From NCBI GenBank assembly GCA_000316135.1, contig JH993988.1:5626-24211 (forward strand): a stretch of DNA of 18,586 nucleotides, written 5' to 3'. The notes beneath the pieces are model-generated. The model had not been told where the DNA came from. It was given only the letters and a program-made list of their open reading frames with translations, and did no database searches. Source of the DNA: Trachipleistophora hominis. Taxonomy: Eukaryota > Microsporidia > Pleistophoridae. Both the position numbers and the translations under genes were made by a program. Shown here in pieces: positions 1-8,891 of the stretch (position 1 is its first letter; the number at the start of each line of letters is the position of its first letter).

Positions 1-545
1 TTGCAATAAATATAATTGTCCGCAACCTAAATGGCATCATTTCTGTATCATACCAACAATGATTGTTGAAATTGATTTGATGACTGTTTCTCTTTGTCTA
101 CCGAGATTTACAATCATTAACTAGAACTCCTTGAATACACAATTGATTCAAGATGTTTTAGCATCACGTGTGCGAACATAATAAACTTGTAGCAAATTCG
201 ATAAAGGCTTACTATTAATCCTGCACGACTTCATTATCACATTATATATGGAGGGTTTTGATTGACTGGGAATTACTTGACAGTAGCTCAAAAAAAATTA
301 CTAATTTGGAGATAGAGGAAAGGACTACATGAAACCACATGATTTCTAGCACCACGTTAATATTACCAAATATAAAAGCTTTTTATTATCATACACTCAA
401 CTGGGAGACAGGATTAACAATTTATTCCTTAATTGCCTCGTACTAGCTCTAATAGAAAATCGTAGTGACACATGTTTTTACCAAAACAAATACTCAAAAG
501 CCCCGTGGAAAACTTGTTTGAAGAGTAACTGGTAGAATTATAGCT
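1..545. other. AT-rich spacer, no gene seen
   Basis: No long reading frame, tRNA-like B box or clear tandem repeat was found by eye. The segment lies downstream of the kinase gene and is plain AT-rich sequence. Confidence 0.5.
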
Positions 546-550
546 TTAAT
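545..550 (-). terminator. ATTAAA polyadenylation signal overlapping the kinase stop
   Basis: The minus strand reads ATTAAA with the stop TAA (546-548) inside it. Three other genes in the window show the same arrangement. Confidence 0.5.
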
Positions 551-1517
551 GAATGTTTTTTGTACGTGTAGATCGTTTGCTCGATTTATCCTTTGTCTTC
601 GAGGTTGACCCCAAACTCAGAATTTCTTCACGTAACTTTGATATATCATGGCCAAAATGTGCACATTCAAGGAAGCTCAGTCGATTTAAACTATATGTAA
701 CGTAATCAAAGCAGTCAGATGTCGTATCATTCATAAATACGCGCTTACGTCCCCAAAGAAACCAGAAGAAATGACTCAGACTTTGCATTTCTTCAACTCT
801 GGCATACATTTCCTCCACATTCATAGCTATGTCTCTATTATGCTTGAGATACTCCTCAAGAAATCTTTTTTTATGGCTAACATTAAACCCCCGCTCAGCT
901 AAGAGAATACTATCGTGTTGGTAATTGGTCATAGTCTCACAAAAAAAGTTTGCTATGTCGAGGATGATACTCCCGGTGCAACTGTACTCAAAGTCGATCA
1001 AACGTACCAGATTGTCAATCTTCAACATATTGCCTACCTGCAGGTCCATATGAATCAGGCCGTCCATCGATTTGTCTTCCAGCAAATATTTGAGTTTGTT
1101 GTAAACATTGGTAATAGATTCGTTATGCTTCAGAGTCTGATTCTCAAGGACCAGTTTTATAAGCATATCTTCAAAGCTTTCGATGCCAGGCACGTCAGTG
1201 TTATGAAACTGTGCTAAGGCAGTTGCAATTAGCTTGATATCTCGTTTGAAATCAGGCACCTCATGCCTCAAAAATTCTTCTATTCGGTAGCCACTTTTCA
1301 TTTCATATATTTTTGGAACGTTGACATACTTTAATATTTCAAATTCGTTGCTTCTTTCTCTATTTATGTACAGCTTAAGAATATATCGGTTTCGGTTCGA
1401 TAGTATCTGATATACTAGATTTGAGTATGCCTTTTTCTCTCTCAGGATACCAATGAACTTCTCGCCACGTTTTGCAAGGAACACTTTGACAGCTGTTAAG
1501 TAAGACTCTTGTGACAT
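546..1517 (-). CDS. choline/ethanolamine kinase family protein
   Basis: Predicted cytosolic kinase of 323 residues that phosphorylates ethanolamine or choline with ATP, the first step of the CDP-ethanolamine/CDP-choline (Kennedy) route to membrane phospholipids. Visible in the sequence: an N-lobe segment ending in the family-like NEFEILKYVNVPKIYE and YRIEEFL (about residues 57-83), a catalytic Brenner-type loop LIHMDLQVGN (H156, D158, N163), the metal-binding IDFEY (D175, E177) followed by DIANFFCE, and the C-lobe helix SHFFWFLWG (248-256) typical of this family. The length is a little short for the family. The open frame continues upstream to 1583, but no ATG lies there; the ATG at 1517 is preceded by CCC at -7 to -9, so it is chosen. 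The stop TAA lies inside ATTAAA. The C-terminal 20 residues are basic and low complexity. Whether choline or ethanolamine is preferred cannot be read from the sequence. Confidence 0.9.
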   Translation of the reverse strand: MSQESYLTAVKVFLAKRGEKFIGILREKKAYSNLVYQILSNRNRYILKLYINRERSNEFEILKYVNVPKIYEMKSGYRIEEFLRHEVPDFKRDIKLIATALAQFHNTDVPGIESFEDMLIKLVLENQTLKHNESITNVYNKLKYLLEDKSMDGLIHMDLQVGNMLKIDNLVRLIDFEYSCTGSIILDIANFFCETMTNYQHDSILLAERGFNVSHKKRFLEEYLKHNRDIAMNVEEMYARVEEMQSLSHFFWFLWGRKRVFMNDTTSDCFDYVTYSLNRLSFLECAHFGHDISKLREEILSLGSTSKTKDKSSKRSTRTKNIH

Positions 1518-1523
1518 ATGATA

Positions 1524-1526
1524 GGG
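1524..1526 (-). promoter_or_regulatory. CCC-like start signal of the kinase gene
   Basis: CCC on the minus strand, 7-9 bases before the ATG at 1517. Microsporidian genes commonly carry such a motif just upstream of the start, and it favours this ATG over the longer open frame without ATG. Confidence 0.45.
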
Positions 1527-1583
1527 TGCAGCTTTTCTTTTTATAATTAATGTGAAACATGTTTCAAGATATAATGGCAACAA

Positions 1584-4500
1584 ACATTCTGTTTCAAATT
1601 AGTGATTAACTAATATCATAGACAAATGGAAAAAGAGTTCCATATTCAGCATTGTTGCCCGTACCGAGCTTTGCATCCTGAAATTTTATTCTCCCAAAAA
1701 TGCTAATTTATAGGACAAATTTGTATTCTATGAATCAGATGTGCATGTGATTAACAAATAATTCCGTGTTTTCAGCAAACAAAATGTATTTCACGATTTA
1801 CTCGCTTGTTGATCAATGAAATATCGGCTGTTTCAGAACCACAGTAATGATAAGTATAAAACGAGCAATGATTAGGGCCTTGAAAAACGTACCTTACCAA
1901 TAAATATCGTCAAAATCTTTGTAAAATTGTCCTGAAGCGACGAGCTAACTTAGATGACATTTTCAATTTTAAGGCGCTTTTAATCATTCACTTATGGTGC
2001 GAGTTTACACAGTCAAATACAAGAAATTAATACGACACTTCGTAAACGCTGCTTTTGCACTCTTCAATAATTCCAGAATTGCCATAATTCTCTAAATACA
2101 GTGTATTTTCCTAATATAAGAAAAATAAAAATTTAATAAATAATCAATTAATTAATCTGAAAAAATTTGTGAGAGCTTTCACTTGTGAAACGAATTAATT
2201 TGGCCTCATAACAACACCAGTAAATATTTTAAAACGTTGTGATAACTGTATGCACTTGTAACTTTAATAACGTTACGTCGTATTTTTGATCCTGATGTTA
2301 CAATATAAGCGCCCTGGTCCAACATCGCTTTTTGCCTGAAAATCCTAAATTTAAAGCACATAGCAATTCCCTAAATATATATGATAATTTACAGCACATT
2401 GCATATAGATTATGGTAAAATTCATGACCTGTGCGTTTCAGCAACGAAACACATAAATTTAAGATATCTTTCCTACTGTAAAATCATATTTCGTGGAATA
2501 AAACATACGTGTCGTTACAAATGTGGTTGTTTAACCACGCGTTTATTACAACTTCAACCTAAAAGAAATTTTGGTTTCGAAATGATACCAACAGTTTACC
2601 GATTTGTTTGACATTCACACAGGAAAACACATAAGACTAAATATCGATGTAACGATAAGGACCCTAAGGTTCATAAATATGTATTTTATGATTTTACCAC
2701 AAACAATGTACCATAAATTTCTTCATTCAGAGGTAAAATACTCTAATGTTCACTTATTATGTAATCGGTTTATCAAAACACATAACAAAATGGACCAATC
2801 ACTTACATCTAAATGTATGACATCTTAAATCTGCATATTTTAATTAAATAATACGTAAAAGTTTGTTAAATCCTGTCATTTGATTGTGTTTTTTGCTAAA
2901 ACATGTTCTTCGACAAATGCGTAGAATGGTACGTATCGCAACCCAGCGGTTGTTCTTGTTTTCGTATTATATTTATTCATTAAAGTGTTTATCAATGTAC
3001 AAGTTGTCTTTTATGAAACAACTAAGCAATATAGCATGTCTCTACCTGCAGGACTAGGATAAATTATTCTTTTAACTCCCGCGCCAGAAAAAAATTGTTT
3101 GCGTCATATTATTATGTTCGTTTAAAAAATTTTAGCTCTTGTGAAAGAAATACCTGACATGTTATTATTTCTGTTTTAGATACCGTTTCAATTTCACCTT
3201 CTATTATTCTTATCATTTGTACTCGCATCCCGAATTTGTAATTTCGTTCTCTCATAGAAAAAACCATTATGTGAACTATTTAGTACCATTAACTAAAGGC
3301 CAGTGGTTATGTTCGGTCCCAGAAGAGTGTTTATATGTGGTGTGATGTGGTGAAAGTAACTAAAGACGCTTTTACGAGAAAAAATGTGATAAAACAGCTT
3401 TCCACTTCAATAACACAAGGCAAGTCCTTCTTTCTCAATTAATTTCTGTTATAAATGACCGTTATCTTATGTAAATACATCCCAATAATATTTATTATCA
3501 CGTTTAGTCCCACGATGCTTACAAGTAAATAATCTGTTAAAGTAAGCAATTGGCAGTGTGTATGAGATGGTGTGATGAATAAAAAACATTCTTTTAGTAA
3601 AAAAATAAACAATTAGTTCCTGCGGTTCAGCACGATATCGTCTCTTTAAGAAAATAAACATCCTCTTTATATCAAGAATGATTTTTAGTATAAGTAGACT
3701 TTATTTAAAAGTGTGTCTGGAACAATGAATCTAATTATTATCATATAATTAAAACTGATATTCGTTGTCGTTTCATCAGACGGGATTAATAAAATCTAAA
3801 ATATATTTTAATATTTGCGAATAATAAGAAACGTAAGAATAGATTGTAATACAACACATAAACCACCATTTGTTTACTATAAGTGTTTTTCATCCATCTC
3901 ACACGACAATGCGACGAAAAATCGTTACAGCTGAAAATCTTGCATCTGTTGGCGAAAACATTAAAGGTTGTTTTACAAAACACCAACAATTAGTTTTCAT
4001 GGTGACTTACAACTAATTTTTCAGATTTACCTGTCCTATAAAATGATAAGAATGTATTAGTCACATGAACCTGATAGAATTTCATACTAAATATTGTTAT
4101 AGAAAACACTTGATGTTTTTTACCAGAATAAAGAAGCAACATTGATACCATAGATGTAGTCTAATTTGATGTTTTTATCAACATCAGACTTGTACTTTAG
4201 TTTAACTCCTTCTTAACATCACATATGTAATTTAGTTTAATTCATTCGTTAACATCACATACGTAATTTAGTTTGATATATCTTACCTTGTACCACCTTA
4301 ACAAGCCAAAATCCCTTCATTTGCAGCTTTTTATTCCACAAGCTTTGTACTTGGACAAATACGGCGTTTCAAAGTGTGCGTATAGCAAACTCTCAGCACG
4401 TTCTCTTTCTACATATCAAAATAAATAATTTGTGATGATACTGTGGTGTGTAAAAACTAAGAGTAACACCGCGTCAATCGTTTAACGCGTTTGCTATCAC

Positions 4501-4697
4501 ACAAAAAGAATGATTGCCACGTCATAGATAAAAATGAATGAGAATGTGCGTTGAGGTCTTAAATGCGTAAAAATGCCGATCTAACGGTAAAAACCTGAAG
4601 AGTTTTTTAGTAGGTGCAACAGCCTGGAGAGTTTTCAAGAAGGTGCAAAAACCGAAATAAGAACGTTTCGATGTGTAAGAACGTGAAAATCGGGATT
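1584..4697. other. long AT-rich spacer without convincing genes
   Basis: About 3.1 kb between the kinase start and the profilin-like stop. Short open frames exist (for example 2381-2611, 2604-2828, 3467-3661, 3786-3989), but their products are basic or aromatic-rich and lack recognisable motifs, and none has the stop-embedded polyadenylation signal. A 36-bp tandem repeat sits at about 4178-4285 and degenerate dispersed repeat copies at about 3330-3390, 3550-3612 and, inverted, 3850-3910. Confidence 0.5.
4178..4285. repeat. 36-bp tandem repeat, about 3 copies
   Basis: The word AACATC followed by a variable part and then TTTAGTTT recurs at 4180, 4215 and 4251, giving spacings of 35 and 36 bases. 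The second and third copies are nearly identical (AACATCACATAYGTAATTTA); the first is diverged. Confidence 0.8.
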
Positions 4698-4702
4698 TTA
4701 AT
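4697..4702 (-). terminator. ATTAAA signal overlapping the profilin-like stop
   Basis: The minus strand reads ATTAAA with the stop TAA (4698-4700) inside it, matching the arrangement at the kinase gene. Confidence 0.5.
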
Positions 4703-5135
4703 CATAATTGTAGTATTCCTCCACGAAATGAATAGCCGCCGGTCTCTTACTGTTGAGACACTTTCCAATAAACAACACCTCATCCGTTATAAACTTCACG
4801 ATCAGATTGACGCGCTCCTTGTCCTTACCGATAACCTCGTCCTTGCTGAGAAAAAAGAACAGCGGCAAATTGTCGCCTGAGCCGTATTCCAGCTTTTTTA
4901 TGAACGCGTAGTTGTGGTCGTTGAACGTTACGCCCGATGAAAGGTCGTCGCTGCTGAGCAAGGATGCGTATAGCATTGCATCTTTAGCGGTGCATTTTTT
5001 GTCTGAATCGCTGAAATGAAAAGAGTCCTTCGAATAAAAATTCTGAACGAGGAAGTATTTTTTACCCTCTTCCATGTTGCTCTCAAAGAACTCCTTCCAC
5101 TGCGCCAAGCTGTCGTCTTCTAGCAGTTCTGACAT
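4698..5135 (-). CDS. profilin-like protein (probable, divergent)
   Basis: Acidic soluble protein of 145 residues, the size of a profilin, the small cytosolic protein that binds actin monomers and proline-rich ligands. Suggestive features: an N-terminal amphipathic helix with a conserved-type Trp (QWKEFFESN, 12-20), a central SSGVTFNDHNYAFIKKLE (66-83) that can be aligned with the profilin segment before the actin-binding strands, and a C-terminal strand-helix pair, VLFIGKCLNSKRPAAIHFVE plus YYNY (120-144), in the position of the profilin end (strand, loop, then helix with V-E-x-L-A-D-Y-L). The usual glycine-rich K-x-G-x-x-G strand pair is poorly kept (GKDKERVN). The ATG at 5135 has GGGG at -11 to -14, and the stop TAA lies in ATTAAA, both as in neighbouring genes. 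The assignment rests on pattern and size; an unrelated small protein is possible. Confidence 0.5.
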   Translation of the reverse strand: MSELLEDDSLAQWKEFFESNMEEGKKYFLVQNFYSKDSFHFSDSDKKCTAKDAMLYASLLSSDDLSSGVTFNDHNYAFIKKLEYGSGDNLPLFFFLSKDEVIGKDKERVNLIVKFITDEVLFIGKCLNSKRPAAIHFVEEYYNYD

Positions 5136-6131
5136 TATCTCCTAGCCCCTCGGTTGTTGTTGTTTTAAAAAAGATGAAAATGATAGGCAAGCGATGTGCA
5201 GATTAATAGGCGATCAACGTAAGGATGGTGTATCCGTGCACATTAGATGTTTAATTGGAATAAAAATATTACTTCCGTTGTATTGCTATGATAACAGTAA
5301 TAACGTAATACAAAAACAGAACGGTACGGCATAGTGATAATTTTGATCGTGAAGCTGTCCGATTATTGTTGCATAGAATAAATCAACTGATACTACCCGT
5401 TTATTATTACGCTGTTTGTATTGATGATTATTTAATCTTTAAAATAAAGAAATTATCATACTACACTTCTTTCTTACACAGCATCGCAAAAAAAGAAAAA
5501 AATGATCGACCGTTATGCTAAATACTTAAATAGACACAGTAAGACATGCATCGTCTTTATTGCAAATCTTTTTATCAATATTAAATTCACTTACTACTTC
5601 AGTTACTCCTCACCACACTAACGTCTTAATACAGTAACGTCTTTATTGCAAAAACAATATTTTAGAGTGAATCAAAATATTAAAAAACTATTTCCTCCCA
5701 CAGGAAATGAAAAAATAAATCACAGGCCTTAACAATATTATGTTTAGAAATATATTGAATTTTCACCGTGTTCATAAAGAGAATTTGAAGTGTTATTTTT
5801 TTCATAATCGTTGTTTAGAACCTGCCCTGCCATTGAAAACGTAGCTCCTCTTTAAATACTGGCACAAACACCATCTGAATATTCACATGCGATGCATCTA
5901 CAGGTAAACACAGCAACAACATTTCAGCGCTGATACTGTCCTACAGGTTCAAAATTAATATTGTTACACGCATAAAGCATTAATTATGCGCATAAACAGC
6001 TGCTCATATATATACGTGTTGCTGTGCATAAACAAGAAAATAAGTGTGTTCTGTCCGCGCTGCGCTTGACAACAATAACTTTACTTACCACCAGCATGCC
6101 GCAATGAGCCGCCGTGTTCAGTTGATGGTCA
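5136..6131. other. AT-rich spacer
   Basis: No reading frame of note. A 14-base word, GTCTTTATTGCAAA, occurs twice (about 5551 and 5639). Several AATAAA words occur but none close to the stop of the upstream minus-strand gene. Confidence 0.5.
5146..5149 (-). promoter_or_regulatory. GGG-like start signal of the profilin-like gene
   Basis: GGGG on the minus strand, 11-14 bases before the ATG at 5135, resembling the GGG-like variant of microsporidian start-proximal signals. Confidence 0.4.
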
Positions 6132-7691
6132 CTACTTAAGACTATAATAGAATGCAATGATAGTCAGTATGATCAGAATGAGGAGTAGAAGAAGGAGGAA
6201 CATTTTCTTAGCCACACTCATATTTTTTTGAGATGTGCCATTGTCAACCTGTTGGTCCTTTTTTGGATCAACCACCGTGTCATTACTGCCGTTCTTCTTA
6301 CCGCCACCGCTACCACCACTCACAGCATAGCGGAACATTTGACGATTTCTACCGCCACCACCGCCGCTGCCACTACCATTACCACTACCGTTACCATCCC
6401 CTTCATCATTACCATCCCCTTCACCATTACCATCCCCTTCATCATTACCATCCCCTTCATCATTACCATCCCCTTCACCATTACCATCCCCTTCACCATT
6501 ACCATCCCCTTCACCATTACCATCATCAATAAGACCATCACTGTCATCACTGGTACCTTCGTCATTCTTGCCATCCCCACCGTTGCCATTTCCATTACTG
6601 TTATCATGACCAGCAGATACACTGCCATCCGTAACCAACGGTAATTGATGATCTAAATCAACCTGAACATTCAAATTAGAAGTATCATCCGTTTTTAGCT
6701 CTGCTAATTGTTCAACCAATGGTAACGGGACAGCAATACGTTGCAAGAGAGGATTTTTACTTTGAACAGGATTACTTCGTAATTGATAGGCTGTTAGTGG
6801 TTGATATGGTGACCATGGCATGGCATTACTTTCATCCTCTGCATTGATACTTCGTACGCCTGCCTTACTCGTATGTCCAGGCCTTTCTACATCCTTAGGA
6901 CCCACGAAGACGCATTTGCCCATTGCGCACCTATCGGTGACCGTTTGATCAGGCATACACCGGGTAGATGAGCTCCTCACCACGTTCTCCCTTAAAATTA
7001 GACGAGCATTCCTCATGCCTGTTACTCCTCTTCTTACAGCATGAACATTACCCACTGTAGACGAGGGAATAATTTCTTCTGTGCATTCAGCACTTTGTAC
7101 ACTCAATGCATCATCCACATCATTAGGCATTAGACTCTCCTCAGTTACTCCGTCTACATCACCAGGCATTATGCTCTCTTCAGCCATCTCATACACATCA
7201 TTAGGCATTATGCTCTCCTCAGTTATTTCCTTCCCAACACTTTTATATGACTGTACGTCCTCATCCTCACTAAGCGGTATAAACTCCTCTTCGTCAATCG
7301 TAGTGTTTGTGCTTGCTGGCGAATCACTACGCTGCTCAGTATCAACCAAAACCTGCGATGCATCAGGAACTGTAAGTGGTCTATCATCCTGATCAGTAGT
7401 TGCCTGCAGGTTAACTGATGGTTCATCTGCTGTAGGCCTAGGATTAACTGCATGCGTTGCATCTTTATTTTGATCCTTTACGAGAACTCGGCTTAAAAGG
7501 CCTTCCAGTTTACCAGTGCACCACGTTTGTGCCGATTTGCAATACGTACAAGCAGCCGCTGTGCATTTTTTTAGCAATGATGAAATTGTTGATGATGTTA
7601 AAGCATGGGGGGCTGTCTCTGTAACTACAGCCGTATCTCCGTTAGGTTGATCGTGCGAGGCTGTCTCTGCAACAGCACTGTTTACGGCCAT
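6132..7691 (-). CDS. low-complexity protein with C-terminal membrane anchor; probably the 3' part of a longer gene
   Basis: Frame of 519 residues from the first ATG, with no family recognised. In order: two copies of an ETASH-x-QPN type repeat near the N-terminus, a Cys-containing stretch CTAAACTYCKSAQTWC (43-58), three 13-residue acidic repeats EES(I/L)MPxDV (157-195), a mixed region, a Gly/Asp/Asn/Glu array of GDGNxE units (391-434), a GSG/GGGG stretch, and one hydrophobic helix (about 497-515) after two lysines, leaving only four residues, so it is a tail-anchored or type I membrane protein. The frame stays open upstream of the ATG for 27 codons to the TGA at 7773-7775, and those codons contain a third in-phase ETASHVQPN copy, so this ATG is probably not the real start. 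It also lacks the C-run or G-run found at most other starts here. The stop is TAG directly followed by TGA. Confidence 0.75.
   Translation of the reverse strand: MAVNSAVAETASHDQPNGDTAVVTETAPHALTSSTISSLLKKCTAAACTYCKSAQTWCTGKLEGLLSRVLVKDQNKDATHAVNPRPTADEPSVNLQATTDQDDRPLTVPDASQVLVDTEQRSDSPASTNTTIDEEEFIPLSEDEDVQSYKSVGKEITEESIMPNDVYEMAEESIMPGDVDGVTEESLMPNDVDDALSVQSAECTEEIIPSSTVGNVHAVRRGVTGMRNARLILRENVVRSSSTRCMPDQTVTDRCAMGKCVFVGPKDVERPGHTSKAGVRSINAEDESNAMPWSPYQPLTAYQLRSNPVQSKNPLLQRIAVPLPLVEQLAELKTDDTSNLNVQVDLDHQLPLVTDGSVSAGHDNSNGNGNGGDGKNDEGTSDDSDGLIDDGNGEGDGNGEGDGNGEGDGNDEGDGNDEGDGNGEGDGNDEGDGNGSGNGSGSGGGGGRNRQMFRYAVSGGSGGGKKNGSNDTVVDPKKDQQVDNGTSQKNMSVAKKMFLLLLLLILIILTIIAFYYSLK
6390..6521 (-). repeat. 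18-bp coding array (GDGNxE units)
   Basis: About seven copies of an 18-base unit encode GDGN(G/D)E. On the plus strand it reads as CCCCTTCACCATTACCAT-like units. The unit is a whole number of codons, so copy-number change keeps the frame. Confidence 0.9.
7107..7223 (-). repeat. 39-bp coding repeat, 3 copies
   Basis: Three units encode TEES(I/L)MPxDV plus spacer, spaced 13 residues apart; a fourth, degenerate TEEIIPSS follows at about residue 204 of the downstream frame. Confidence 0.85.
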
Positions 7692-7736
7692 GTTTTCGTT
7701 AGGTTGAACGTGCGAGGCTGTCTCATCAACTATGGT
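7611..7736 (-). repeat. 48/57-bp coding repeat spanning the ATG at 7691
   Basis: On the plus strand GGCTGTCTC begins at 7611, 7659 and 7716, and GTTAGGTTG-x-x-CGTGCGA occurs in the two inter-copy segments. Spacings are 48 and 57, both multiples of three. The minus strand encodes ETA(S/P)H(x)QPN units. The third copy lies upstream of the ATG but in the same phase. Confidence 0.85.
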
Positions 7737-7772
7737 AGTATCATTCCTTGTCTGTTGCTTTTCCTTAAACAG

Positions 7773-7775
7773 TCA
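7773..7775 (-). other. in-frame TGA between two halves of one open frame
   Basis: This is the only stop in the 8891-to-6132 frame, which would otherwise give about 920 codons. The context is TCG-TGA-CTG; a C after TGA is the weakest termination context in eukaryotes. It could be leaky termination, a recent nonsense mutation or a base error. Confidence 0.85.
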
Positions 7776-8891
7776 CGAACTAAGAGTTTTCCTGCATTTC
7801 TTAACAATTCTACTATCAAAAAGGCTCTCCATGATAGACCACGTACTACGTTGCCTTACAACCCCCGTCTGCTGAGTATCATCCTCGTTAGAAACAGCAT
7901 CTGCATAACTTAAAAAGGAACGTCTTTGCATTGCTTTGTTGTAGATCCTTCTCTTCCTACGCTGCTGCTCTGATTCTCTCTTAGCAATGGTCTTAAAACG
8001 AATCGTTCTCCGTCTATTCATATCCTTTTCTCCTTCATTCCCACTACACTCGGTATTTCTACGTCTTGGCTTGTGTAATTGTCGCACTCTTCGTTGCATT
8101 CCTTTCTTTCTCCTACTGTTTCTTCTGTTTTTCATCACTACGTTTAGTTTTCTACGACCTATCCGCGTTCTTTTACCAGCACTGCCTTGTTTTGCCGCTT
8201 TGTTGATTTTCTTTACTTCTTCTTCGTTAGTTTTACCGTGAGCTTCCTGTTGTTGAATCGTTTCGTTATTTTCCACTCTACGCTCGTTCTCTACTCTACG
8301 CTCGTTCTCTTCCCTACGCTCTACTCTACACTCCTCACATTCAACGTCTACTTCTTTATCCTCATCCGTTTTCTCCTCTACTCTACGCTCGTTCTCTGCT
8401 CTACGCTCGTTCTCTTCTCTACGCTCGTTCTCTTCCCTACGCTCTATTCTACACTCCTCACATTCAACGTCTACTTCTTTATCCTCATCCGTTTTCGCCT
8501 CTACTTTACGCTCATTCTCTACTCTACGCTCGTTCTCTACTCTACGCTCGTTCTCTTCTCTACGCTCTATTCTACACTCCTCACATTCAACGTCTACTTC
8601 TTCCTCTTCACTCATCTTCTCTTCCACTCTACACTCTTCACATTCAACGTTTACTCCTTCCTCCTCCACTCCAGAAACCGCATTCATTCCTCCTTGTTCT
8701 ACTACCAACACTATCCCGTCCTTCTCTATTCCTTCCATTCCCATCAAACTTTTCTTCGTTTCACGTATATCCTCATGACATTCTCTCACACGTGCTACCT
8801 CAATGCTATGATCAGCAAATAAAACAGAAATCTCTAAGAGCAGTTTGTATGAAAGAAACGAAAGCATAAACATCCTTCTGAACATGGGCAT
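7773..8891 (-). CDS. repeat-rich Cys/charged protein with possible signal peptide; probably the 5' part of the same gene
   Basis: Frame of 372 residues, no family recognised. The N-terminus has basic residues followed by a mostly hydrophobic stretch (FMLSFLSYKLLLEISVLFA, 8-26), a possible secretion signal weakened by Lys16 and Glu20. Residues 80-208 carry a 41-residue repeat with a VECEEC core (CxxC at 84-87, 103-106, 144-147, 185-188) followed by 6-residue ERRVEN-like subrepeats, highly charged and likely helical or coiled coil. Residues 228-326 are very basic. It ends at TGA 7773-7775, and the same frame continues for a further 546 codons to 6132. The ATG is in the context ATGCCCATG, so the second ATG (8885) sits directly behind a CCC signal and may be the real start. 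No AATAAA or ATTAAA overlaps the TGA, unlike four other genes here. Whole-locus layout (signal, repeats, C-terminal anchor) would suit a surface or parasite-secreted protein; that is inference. Confidence 0.7.
   Translation of the reverse strand: MPMFRRMFMLSFLSYKLLLEISVLFADHSIEVARVRECHEDIRETKKSLMGMEGIEKDGIVLVVEQGGMNAVSGVEEEGVNVECEECRVEEKMSEEEEVDVECEECRIERREENERRVENERRVENERKVEAKTDEDKEVDVECEECRIERREENERREENERRAENERRVEEKTDEDKEVDVECEECRVERREENERRVENERRVENNETIQQQEAHGKTNEEEVKKINKAAKQGSAGKRTRIGRRKLNVVMKNRRNSRRKKGMQRRVRQLHKPRRRNTECSGNEGEKDMNRRRTIRFKTIAKRESEQQRRKRRIYNKAMQRRSFLSYADAVSNEDDTQQTGVVRQRSTWSIMESLFDSRIVKKCRKTLSS
8268..8654 (-). repeat. 123-bp coding repeat (VECEEC modules)
   Basis: Two full units and one shortened unit of 41 codons, plus a partial first unit 19 codons before. 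Inside each unit, 18-bp subrepeats encode ERRVEN/ERREEN. Near-identity at the DNA level suggests recent expansion or homogenisation. Confidence 0.9.
8886..8888 (-). promoter_or_regulatory. CCC between two candidate ATGs (ATGCCCATG)
   Basis: The minus strand reads ATGCCCATG from 8891 to 8883. If CCC acts as the start-proximal signal seen at neighbouring genes, the ATG at 8885 is the likelier initiator, shortening the product by two residues. Confidence 0.35.

Noticed and set aside
1518..1583. N-terminal extension of the kinase frame to 1583
   Set aside because: The codon at 1583 is TTG, not ATG, and no ATG lies between; the ATG at 1517 has a CCC signal and leaves the kinase domain complete.
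2381..2828. Two short consecutive plus-strand frames (76 and 74 residues)
   Set aside because: No motif, composition typical of translated AT-rich spacer, no C-run at the start or AATAAA at the stop; a tiny lineage-specific gene cannot be fully excluded.
3467..3989. Two short minus-strand frames (64 and 67 residues)
   Set aside because: Aromatic and basic-rich chance frames overlapping dispersed repeat copies.
4614..4880. 88-residue plus-strand frame
   Set aside because: Overlaps the 3' half of the profilin-like gene antisense; no motif and no start signal.
6228..6644. Plus-strand frames rich in Ile/Thr or His/Pro
   Set aside because: Antisense shadows of the GDGNxE coding array.
8187..8822. 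211-residue plus-strand frame
   Set aside because: Antisense reading of the 123-bp coding repeats; open only because the repeat unit is a multiple of three. The minus-strand frame is longer and has a start signal.
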